DNA from: Lathyrus oleraceus
Lineage: Eukaryota; Streptophyta; Magnoliopsida; Fabales; Fabaceae
Reading direction: 5' to 3'
DNA length: 64,000 nucleotides
Assembly: GCF_024323335.1 (NCBI RefSeq)
Contig: NC_066581.1
Location: 432,964,136-433,028,135 of the forward strand
Under the pieces are notes generated by a model, which had not been told where the DNA came from, searched no databases, and saw nothing but the letters and a program-made list of their open reading frames with translations. This document shows positions 46,301-56,475 of this stretch, piece after piece; position 1 is the stretch's first letter; every line of letters starts with the position of its first letter. The position numbers and the translations under genes were made by a program.

Positions 46301-47921
46301 TCCCATTCTTTTCATAATTTGGCCAATGAGTTAATGTCTTATGGTTGGTCTTGACAAATGAGAGGTTTAACCTTCTTTGATCCAAATCAAACTCAACTTG
46401 ATCCAAGATCAAGTGAGTTGTTTTGTGTCCAAGATAGGTTGCTTCTTGGTTAAGCAAAAAACCTAAAGTTCATACAAGGCTCTCCCCCCTTTTATTTTGG
46501 CATGACAAGTTTGTGGAGCTTGGCTTACTAGTCTAGATCTCTAACTTGTGTTTATTTGCCTATAGTTTTATTCACCGATCCCAGATAGGTGTGACTACTA
46601 CATTAGTCCACTTACAATTGCTTAACATAGCGCTACATTGTCTTATGACAAACTAACCTAACTTCACTAATTACTAACTTTAATTTGAGCATTTAATTTC
46701 TTGCCCTTTACTTTTAATGCCATTTATTTCTTGCTCATTTATTCATATTGCTTTTCACTTTGCTCACTTGAGCACATATTTTATGTTTATGCCATTTTTC
46801 TTTTGCTCATTTGAGCTCATTATTGTATATAAATATATTGTTATTTTGTGTTTGTTTTATGTTTGTTTTGTGTGAACCAAATGCAAAAAGGAGAAAGGAC
46901 TTAGAATTAGGACATATCTATGCTTAAAGGAGTTCAAGAGCAACTAGGCCTCATGCCTTTAGAACGCTAAATTTCTTAAAGAGCAACTAGGCCTCATGCC
47001 TTTAGAATGCTAAATTTCAAAGTTGACCTTAAAGAACTTCTCATATAAACTTGTTCTTTGTCCATTCCTCTTATTGTAATGTGAACTTTTTGATGTTTGC
47101 TCTTGTGTGATAGGGATTCCATCTTGAGATAATAAAGAGGACCATTGTCATGAGTAGACAAGTTAAGGGAGACAAGCCAAATGGAGATCCTAGGAGCTTG
47201 AATTCAATTGTGTGATTGCTTGTTTGTTTGCTAAGTCCAAAGGAAAGGAACATCTTGAGTCATCTCTATGACTTCAAGAAAAGGAACTCCAAGGGTTTAT
47301 CTTTCCCCTCTTATCTTTATATGCTTTAGGACTAGCCTTTCTCTTCTTCTCCCCACTCTAACCAAGCCAAAATCTTTTCTTTCAAACTTTGACATTGTTT
47401 CAAATTAGAAACCTAGGCCTTAAGCCTTTGACTTTTCAAAATCATTTTCATCAATACTCATTGTGAATAAATCTTAATCCAACTTTGACTTCATTTTTTA
47501 AATAAACTTAACTTGTAAATATAACTCATTTCAAGTTGTTTTTGTGGTTCCAATGGCCACCTTATTAAAACCTTTTCAAAAACATTAGTCATAGGTTTGA
47601 GTTATCATAGTGGTTGATGTGAATCTCACCTTATCCTTAGTGATTGGATTATAAGTCTTCCATGCTTATTATAGGGTTAACCCTTCCTTCACTAGCATGT
47701 TAAAGCCTTCTTCACATGGTGGATTGTTGGTTTAGGTTGAATTTTCTCCCTTTGATAACAAAAGACCTTAAGGCTTTTGGTCAAATTAATTCACCAATCT
47801 TTGAGATTTTTACCCCGAACTACGAGGTTTTGATCCTACCTTTGTGATGGTACGTAGGAAATGGGTTCATCCATTCAAACAACAAAATTTGTAAACATAA
47901 TCTATTCCTTTCTCACCCCCC
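43337..47921 (+). repeat. E5: plus-strand Ty3/gypsy-type LTR, 3' end cut by E6
   Basis: Starts at TATAAGACCCTAATTTTGAC (the expected TG may have mutated to TA). A long AT-rich U3 without genes follows, then a 3' part with the same signal as the other LTRs: CCGAACTACG, a TACC/GGTA stem (47837-47852), TACGTAGG and an AATGG/CCATT stem (47860-47875). The E6 LTR begins at 47922 after CCCCC. Family assignment rests on this 3' module and is provisional. Frames at 44169-44984 and others look like chance. Confidence 0.55.
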
Positions 47922-50573
47922 TGTCGCAACACGAAAAACAACCGGCGGGAAAAAGAAACAAACAGAGCCGCCACCGTGCGTTATTTATCCCAAAGAAGGG
48001 AAAGGAAACGCTCGAAGTAAACCTGGAAAGGAAATGGTCTTACGACCGGAGATTGCAAGGTACGAGAGTCGGTTACGCAAGGGGAAGGTATTAGCACCCC
48101 TCACGTCCGTCGTACTCGACGGGATCCACGCTCAAGAGAATAGAATAAGGTTGCTAAATAACTTCTCAAAGAATGCACACACACTGGAATAAAACACAGA
48201 TGGAAGAAGACGGAAGAAGCGCACTCGGCAGGATGTCGCATCCTGGGCCTACGTAGTTTGTCAGAAACAAACATCAGAGTCGACGTAGTTCGGGGAAATG
48301 GGGAATGGGCTCACTAGGATATCGCATCCTATGCCTACGTATCTCATCTGGAATGAGAATCAGAGCTACCGTAGTTCGGCTAACGCACGCCGAAACAAAA
48401 CACAACACAAAGACGTTGAGACGTCAAAAGAAACTCGCAAATGGAAACAGACTGCCAATGGCTGGTCTTACGTCCGACTCCAAACAACAAACACAAATAG
48501 GAAATCGAATGCCAATAGCTGGACTTACATCAGACTCCAAACAAACAACAACAGCAGGAAACAGAATGCCAATCGCTGGGCTTACATCCATCTCCTAACA
48601 CACACAACAAGGTTAAACAAACATACAAGCTAACAGGGATTCTGGCACTCGAACCTAAAAGCTGTCAAGCAAACACACGCAAAAAGAAAAAGGTTGCCCG
48701 GAGAGATCTCGCACGATCTCCTACCTACGTACCTCATCTGGTATGAGGATCAGGGCGACGTAGTTCCCCTTAACAGGGGAGAAACTTTCTCCTAACCAGA
48801 GACCAAGGGAATAACGGACTAAAAGGGAGACTGACTCAAGCCTAATAGTCATCATGCAAATTATAACCCTAGGTTGAGATCTCTAACAAGAGTTTGACTC
48901 ACACATGCAGTGAGTCAACTCAAGTCTATCTCTGCGTACGTTTAACTTCCTCGAAAGTTGATCATACGACTCCTACAAAAAGGAGATGAGAAGCAAAAGC
49001 AGATAAACATCAAAAGCAATCATCACACGCTATATGCAAACAAGCGGCTCATACAAGGCTGGGCTTTAGTCGAGGGGTCATATCGACCTCGACAAACAAG
49101 CCAACACTGGAAAGGGTGTCTGAGGCTCTTAACCACTGACATTGACCGTCAGGGTGAGCAGATGAAATGGGAGATGAGGGTTAGACCTCACAGCTCTTAA
49201 CCCAGGCCTGGGTGAGCTTGAATCAAAGAATGTGTGGGAGTCTAGAATGAGGAACTCTATTCCACAATGACCGACTCTATATACAAGATCTTGGGTGTTT
49301 ATTCAAAATGCATCAGCACGTAGTGCGAGCAAGATGAAAGACTCAACTGAACAGCAGGGGATGGATTGCACATCCCTTCTATCTGCCAATGCCTCTTCAC
49401 TTAGGAGGTCTTTGAAGTACATGGCACAAATGTAAACAATAAAAAACATGGCCACTTAAGGAGGGCTTCAGACAGGTGCCTGCCAAAAACAGCAGGTCTT
49501 GCAGACTACATGGAGAAAAGAAGTTACCTAAGTGGTATGCCAACCACAAGCAAAGCAAAGCAACTCAAATAATGAGTTGAAGCGGCTAAAGTACCTGTAA
49601 GAAAAGCTAAACCAGTCAATATTTACATTCAGACAAATCAAACAATCAACAACAGTCAGACAACCAAGAGGATCACATCATCCATTAGGACTTATTGCTT
49701 GGACCTGAAATGCACAGCTCAAAATGTGAGTCCAAACCCCTAGGGCAAAGCCTAGGGTCAAAGGTGAAGTAAAAAGCCAAAACAGAAGCTAAAACTCAAC
49801 ATGAATCACATTTAAACTATCATGAACATGTCCTAAAAAGGACCAAGTCAAAATCATTAAGCAAAGTCATGTAGTGAGCAAGAGAAGTCAAAGGCAAATT
49901 CAAAGCACACAATTGATCATCAAGAATCAAAATTCCATATTAAAACAGAAATGAATCAAACAATTCTGGAAATTTTTATGAGCATACAACATGTCAAACA
50001 TAATCATCATGCCAAAAATTAGAATCAGCAGAGGTCATTTGATAAGGAAATGAAAATGAACAAATATGACATCAAATTGTGTGACACACATTGTCACACC
50101 CTACAATCATGTACATAAAACAGGAATGAAAAATGAGAAAAATATCAAACCCAGCCTCAAATGTCAATCAACATGTTAAGAACCACCACACAAAATTTCA
50201 TGGCAATTGGATTATTTTTGAGCATTTCATGATAGAAAGAATGAAGCAATGTCACATATGCACACATGATCAACCAACCAGTCACAATTCAAATTCCAGA
50301 GATGATAAAATCCAGAAAATCACATCAAAAAATAAAGGACATTCCAAGGATCATTTAGAAAAAAGAATGGATTTAATTGGATGATTTTTCAATTTTATAG
50401 GATTTTTTGAAGTTTGGAAAAATATTTGAATAAAATGGAGAATGTACATGAAATTATGGAGGGAAAGGCCAAAGTTGGGTTTAATTTGAAAAAGTGGTTT
50501 CAGAATGGATCGAACCTGGTTCATATTCAAAATAAGGCGCATGGCAAAATAAAATATGAAATGCTAACGCTGG
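47922..50573 (-). repeat. E6 LTR of the E2b type, cut by E7
   Basis: Its minus-strand 3' end GCGACA is at 47922. It includes the GGTATTAGCACCCC block, the CCGTCG/CGACGG hairpin (48107-48122), three ACGTA-flanked modules (48230-48290, 48316-48378, 48690-48760) and the TGCCAAT(C/G/A)GCTGG repeats. Similarity to E2b runs to its cut point. E7 starts at 50574 with GCTGG before it as probable target copy. The missing U3 part should lie to the right of the window. Confidence 0.82.
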
Positions 50574-51299
50574 TGTCGCACCTCGAAAAATTGGGGATAC
50601 GACTACAAAGCGAAACGCGATCGCACGCTCGCAATGATGGACTGAACAGAGTCGCCACCGAACTTTATTTATTCCTAAAAAGGAAAGGGGAAATATCGAT
50701 AAAACCCAAGACAAAAGAAAGGATAAGATATGGTCATTGCAACCAATATCAGGGTTCGGGAGTCGATTACGCAAGGGGAAGGTATTAGCACCCCTCACGT
50801 CCGTTGTACTCAACGGGAACCATTAGGTCAGTTGTGTGCGTTAATATTAGTTTGAAATGATAGGCTTTTCGAATTATTAGGTGGGAAAGAAAGAAAAGAT
50901 GAGAAGAAATGTTTTTGGATATTTTAACGAAGGACTAAACCTAAGTTTTTTATTAGTGGGCCTGACAAGATTTACAAATCCTGCTCCTACGTATCTCAAA
51001 AGAGAAATCAAGGCTTACGTAGTTCTGGGTAGAAAAATGTTTGTTTGTTGGTCGATTTTAGTGAAAGCTATATTGTATTAATCGACAAAAACATCGTTTT
51101 ACCCAAAACAGATGAGGAGTGGACGCGTACCACACATCGAACGGATTTATAAATCTACATTCGGAAAAGCGTCATTTATCTCTACTCAACAATCGTGGCC
51201 GAAACATTGTTTTGTATCTCTTAAGACAATATATCTTTCATTTTAAAAGGTTTTTGATTAGTCGCACGGCGGCGAGAAAAAGGGTTTGATTGGTTGGAT

Positions 51300-51985
51300 G
51301 TATTTTGGGTGATGGCGAGAACTTGGATGAGCGAGATATACATCTCGAATCCTAGCCTCAGGAGTGCACGGTATACACCATGTTCCATTTCCATCTTTAT
51401 TGAAAAAATGTTAAGGTAGGAATTAGGTGTTTTGAATTTGATTGAGAAAGGGTTTGACGAAACCGCATTGACAATTTTAGACGATGGCGAGAGTTAAGAT
51501 TGGCGAGGCATACGTCTCGAATCTTAACCTCAGGAGTGCATGGTATACACCATGTTCCATTTCCACCTTTATTGAAAGAGTCTTAAATAAGATTTAAGTA
51601 TCTTAGATTTGATTGAGAAAAAGGTTTGACGAAACCACATTGACGATTTTAGACGATGGCGAGAGTTAAGATTGGCGAGGCATACGTCTCGAATCTTAAC
51701 CTCAGGAGTGCATGGCATACACCATGTTCCATTTCCACCTTTATTGAAAGAGTGTTTAAGTAAGAATTAAGTGTTTTGAGTTTGTTGTGAAAATGACTTG
51801 ACCTAGATCAAGTATTGATGGACGTTTAAAAGAAATTTGGATAAGTGTTTGAGAGAAAAAAGTGGGTAAATTTGGATGATGGCGAGAGTTAAGATTGGCG
51901 AGGCATACGTCTCGAATCTTAACCTCAGGAGTGCGCGGTATACACCACGTTCCATTTCCATCTTTATTGAAAAGGTCTTGAATAT
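51300..51985 (-). repeat. Four LTR repeats (about 170-225 bp), each with two hairpins
   Basis: Units start near 51305, 51482, 51653 and 51878. Each has a hairpin of the CATGGT/ACCATG type (loop ATAC) and a larger one of the TTAAGATT/AATCTTAA type around CGAG/CTCG. The same units occur in the E3 LTR (two) and the inverted LTR piece (three), with stems that change together. Confidence 0.88.
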
Positions 51986-52999
51986 GAATTAATATTTTTT
52001 GAGTTTTTATTATGAAAAATGACTTGACGTTGGATCAAGCATTTGATGAAGTTTTGAGATGGGATGGAATAGGAGGGAGAAATGAGTTGCTTTGTTTATT
52101 GAGAAAATGCTCGACGTTGGATCGAGTCTTTATTTTTGTATTTTTTGAAATTGTCGATTTTATTCTTATATTAGTATCTAATTAAACAACCAAACAATAA
52201 AAGAAATAAAAACTACAAAATTATTACACATTGGGGGAGTGGGGTACATTTGTCAAATGGGGATTAAAAAATCACGAAATAATTAAATCGGAACCAACAA
52301 ATAATGCATGAGTGTCAGTGCAAGAGAACCGGCTCATTGTAAGAAAGCCCAAGAGTAAGCTATGTGAGGTTGATGGCGATGCTTAAAAAGCAATCGACTT
52401 ACACGGGTTTGAAAATGGGCTCGATATTAGATCGAGAAAAGTATGATTTTTTTTGTTTTTTTAAAAATGGTTTTGCATGATATGATGAAATTAAATAAGG
52501 AAGCAGGGACATAAAAAAATATTACAGGAAACAAAATACTAAAAAAACAAAATAATAATAAAATATAAAATCTAAAAAGAAATGAAATACTAGCAAAAAA
52601 AAATACTAAAGAAAAATGAAATACTGAAAAAAAGTTAAAAAGTACTAAAATGCTATTTACGAGTATCAAACCCACTCCTCTTGAGACTATGACACTACCC
52701 TTTCTCCACTAAGCTATTTAACAACCAACTGTTATTTTAACACTAACCTAAATATATAAACTACAATAAATTAAAAAAGAAGGATTAAAATAAAAACTAA
52801 AATAGAAGAAAACTATTGGCCTACTGGTAATTAAACCCAGCCGCATGGCTGTTGGGTTTACCAAGAGGAATAAATTGGAAACCTAAAACCTTCATCAATT
52901 AACTAAGGAATCTTTTTTTATAATGCTTTTTTTAAAAAACTACTTATTCTATTAATAAAAAAGAAAAAAAGACAATAAAGAAAGGAAAAAAACAAAAAC

Positions 53000-54600
53000 G
53001 GATCTGTCTCTCTCACAAAGCTCGCTCTTCTCTCCCTCGCGATGCTCTCTCTCCGTCTCACTCCCTAACGACTACTCTCTCTTCGTCTCACTCTCTCTCA
53101 CCAAAAAAAAAACCTCTCACAATGCCTTTCCCTCGCTCACATCGCTCACTCTCCGTCTCACTCTCACACGAAGCTTCTCTCGCTACATCGCTTACTCTCC
53201 GAACCGTCTCAAACTCAAACAGTCAGACACGAAATAGAAAGAGGGAGCTAACCTTCTTCAGGTAACAAAATCGACTCTCTTTGCTTCCTTCAATCGGTTT
53301 TTGCTTTTTGATTGATTTTTCGATTTAGGGTTTTCTGCCGTTTTTTCTTTCTTTCTCATTCGCTTCCTTTTATGCTTGCAAATTAGGGTTTCGGTTGGTG
53401 TAACTGGTGTCCAAAGGAGAAAGCTTTCAGAAGCGCTTTTGGATGCTCAGAAGTGCTTTTCCTATCTGATGATGGATTTCGAAAAGGTAATTTTGAACAT
53501 ATGCTTTTTCTGATAGCTTTTGTCCCAATTCCAAATTGGGAACTTTCTTGAATTTTCACGCTTTACTGAGTTAACTGTGTTTTTTTTTACTGCAGCATCG
53601 CTATTTGAAGTAGACTTGTCAATTCACTGTTGAAGGTTCAAGCTTTCACGACAGGCCGAAGTTCGAATCCACCATGAAACGAGTCACCAACCTAACGACC
53701 ACTTCTCACAAGTAAGAACCATCCTGAATTTGTTTAAAACGCCGGTTTTTACTCAGACCACAACCTTCTCCTCTGGCAGGTAAGTCCCATATCCTTAGCC
53801 GTTTGATGCACAATATGAGTACAATACGAGTGCTGTGTGAATTTCTGTGATGTGGATATATGTTGATAATTCGTCTGTTACTCTTCAGAATTTTCTCAAA
53901 TTCCAATATTTCATTCTGCTGATAGGATGCTATGAGTTTTGTCATTGCCAATATCTCAGGGTCGTTCTTGTATGGCTTGGCTTCCTGTATTACAATTCTG
54001 TTTTGGCTTACTCATGGTATGTTGCAGATTGTAACCAGAAAGTTCTAAATTGAATGTTATGGTTTGGGTGTGTTTCTTGCGGGTCACAGGTTCCTCTGCA
54101 GTTGAAGAATCTTTAGCCAACTCCGTCTGAGCATTCTCTTTGATTGTCAAAACTTGTAAGTAGGCATTATCTTTTGAAGCAACCTTGGTCTTTCTCTTCT
54201 TACAAACCTCATTCTCCTTCATTTCTTTCCAACGCAGGTTTGTCAAGTTGGGAATCCTAGAAACCCACATGCAAGACAAAAGGAAATGTCGCCCTTTAGA
54301 TGGAACTCGGGTAACAAACAACTATGAAGCTCCTAGTTTCGTGTCGACAAATGGATTGCAATTAAATAACCAGATGCTAACTTCACTTTTGCAAATGACA
54401 AACTGTAATCAAGGAGCAGTCCTAAGTCAAGAACCTGGAACTGCAACAATACGGCCAACCGATAGCATAATTATTTGGGGATTCTTCCACAACAATTTTG
54501 AACCCAACCCCCAGCCTCAAAAGGAGAAATCCACAACAGAATTGAATGCTAAATTCCAAAGCGAATTTACAAATGAGCAACAGGAACGGCCAGAATAGAA
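53000..54600 (+). pseudogene. Gene-leader-like segment inside the E7 LTR (captured?)
   Basis: Antisense to the LTR. A CT-rich leader (53010-53240) is followed by CTTCAG|GTAACA, which looks like a donor (53263), a T-rich stretch with AAATTAGGGTTTCGG, an acceptor-like TTACTGCAG (53589-53597), another AACGCAG (54238) and an open frame to 54598 (FVKLGILETHMQDKRK start; stop TAG). I do not recognise the product. The inverted LTR copy has a similar CT-rich leader with TTCAG|GTAACG (56566-56579). It may be a fragment of a host gene with its introns, or LTR sequence that resembles one. Confidence 0.35.
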
Positions 54601-54924
54601 GATAAGAGAAAAAAACTCTTTCGGACATGACTCGGGAGAACATCGGAATAAGAACCAATCCCTCTTTTGGCAGTTTTCACGTCCTCTTCACTCTCCAAGT
54701 TAATTCTTCAACCCTCTTCACCCTTCAAATTCCATCTCCCAATCCTCATTCAGCAACAAGAATTGATTCCGTAACTTCTGCAACATGAGATCGATTCTGC
54801 AACTCTGCAAGAGCTTCACTCCGCAACCGAATCTACTGTCAAGTCAATTCGGTAAGTGTTTCTAGCTTAATTTATCTGCAAAGCATCCACTGTTTTTCCA
54901 TTGATTTCACATTTCTTTTTTTTT

Positions 54925-55275
54925 TTACTTTCTACTGTAGCCATCTTCTGTTTCTCCTTTCCGATATGCACCAAATATTTGATGATGGTGATGACGCATT
55001 GGTGTTTGCATGATTTCGACCGGAAATGATTGTTGATCTTGGATTAATGGACTGTTGTGATGCTGAAGTTTTGCAGGAACGAAGGCTGCATCAACAAAAT
55101 AGTGGCTTTCCACTTGATCTGATATTACTTGTGCAGAGGCAACATAACCCATGATTAACAACATTGGAGATTGCATTTGACCAATGCTGCTTGTCGGAAC
55201 AGCGAGGCCGTCGGAATCTCCATGGTGATCAATAATCTTATTCGCTTGTGATATACAATCAGAGAGGGCTTTCAC
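54925..55275 (-). pseudogene. Unassigned frame in the E7 LTR, possible host fragment
   Basis: A 116-codon frame, part of a longer read-through upstream. It contains MKALSDCISQANKIIDHHGD and a His-rich MRHHHHQIFG. No family recognised. Composition is more protein-like than the surrounding LTR. Being near the kinase fragment on the same strand, it could be captured host sequence. Confidence 0.3.
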
Positions 55276-55707
55276 TTCTTCCGCAACCAGGTGGCTATAG
55301 AGATTTCATTTGAGTCATTAAAAGGTGTACTGAAACCATGTGTTTGGGTCAGAAAATTTAAGTGATGTAATACTTGTACTCAAACTCATCAATGCCAAGA
55401 GTATTTTTTTTAGTTTTCTGTAGTGGCAATCGAAATACAGCTCTAACCATTGTGTTATCTTTTGACATGCCTCAGTTAGAACATCTAGAGCCATGAGGTC
55501 GATGGAAGTTATCTTTTCATCCTCTTTTTTTTTATCTTCAGTCTAACAGTGTTAGGGGGCTTCACATTCCCAATGGTTTAACAAGAGATTAATTTCAATG
55601 CACCGACCGTGCAAATCGATTATACAGTTGACTTTATAACTCTTGAAGATAAACCTTTAGCCAATTAAACGAAATTAAAAGAGGATAGATGATTTAAACA
55701 TTCAAGA

Positions 55708-55953
55708 TCAACGACCCACTCCTATGATTATCGGCTGTGCAGTAGAAGATGTTTGGCTATGATTTCTTTTAGACTTCTTATAAAGCTTAGATAATGCTTG
55801 AACAACAGTCCTCATTGAAGGTCTAATTTTGGAAAATCCACTGACACATTTGAATGCAAGTGAAGCCATATCACTAAGCTTGTTTACATCACAGTTTTCA
55901 TTCAGTTGCGGATCCACAATTTCTTCCCATCCAATCTTGCCTTCACTTTCCAT
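55708..55953 (-). pseudogene. C-terminal fragment of a receptor-like kinase
   Basis: 82 codons: EEIVDPQLNENCDVNKLSDM, then ASLAFKCVSGFSKIRPSMRT and VVQALSKLY, ending GVGR and a stop. IVDPxL, the CxxxxxxxRPSM motif and xVVQxL are typical of subdomain XI at the end of plant receptor-like kinases. It begins only about 70 bases after the LTR start, in LTR sense. No other kinase part is nearby, so it has no kinase activity. Confidence 0.75.
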
Positions 55954-56023
55954 GTATGCAAAAATGCAAAAAATGAAAAGAAAAAAAATGGAAAAATTTC
56001 AGGGTCAAAATCGGGGTATGACA

Positions 56024-56036
56024 GTTGCCCCTATTT
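56024..56036 (-). promoter_or_regulatory. E7 polypurine tract
   Basis: AAATAGGGGCAAC on the minus strand, touching the LTR start at 56023. One base differs from E3. Confidence 0.72.
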
Positions 56037-56475
56037 AAGCGTCTTCAACTAGAGAATATGAAGCAGGACACTCTTCATATGATCATAGTGGGAGATGATT
56101 AAATACTAAGGAGACCCGGATTTTGATCCTGAATCCCCATGACATGATGCGATATGATATGATATGATATGATATGCCATGATATGCATGGATATGCATG
56201 GATGCATGATTCTTTTTTGTAAATTTTATCTGCTAGGGATATGGTGGACCCCTTACAGGAGATACTACTAGACAGACCAATCTGTGGGGAATGTTGATGA
56301 TCCACAGGGAGACAGACAAATGGTAAGAAACAATCTTGTTGGGGAAACAGTCCTGCTGGAGAGTCAGACACACACTGGGAAGTATTCAAAGTGAGATTTG
56401 ATAAACGGCACTTAGAATACAACCGAATAAAGAAAAAGATGCTATGACAGGTTCATATAAGACCTGAAAAGGAGG
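56037..56475 (-). other. E7 3' UTR remnant
   Basis: Non-coding; matches the last part of the E3 3' UTR (CAGTGTGTGTCTGACTCTCC block, CAGGT/ACCTG hairpin near 56452-56470). It has a run of GATAT repeats (56150-56176) and primer-site-like TCTGCTAGGGATA (56229-56241). Confidence 0.7.

Larger units (their letters stand above)
50574..56023 (-). repeat. E7 3' LTR (5450 bp)
   Basis: On the minus strand it opens TGTCATACCCCGATTTTGAC at 56023 and ends GGTGCGACA at 50574. It contains the CCGTTG/CAACGG hairpin (50801-50816), the ACGTA-flanked module (50985-51030, TCTC/GAGA), four double-hairpin repeats (51300-51980), AT-rich DNA, a CT-rich gene-leader-like stretch readable on the plus strand (53000-54600), an unassigned frame (54925-55275) and a receptor-kinase end (55708-55953). 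The end 1.5-2 kb matches the E3 LTR; the insert differs, so the family's LTRs seem to gain different host sequences. Confidence 0.82.

Noticed and set aside
52982..53250. A true host gene promoter and first exon
   Set aside because: It lies inside an LTR bounded by TG...CA ends, a similar inverted copy exists at 56500-56830, and no protein family is recognised downstream. Kept only as a low-confidence captured segment.
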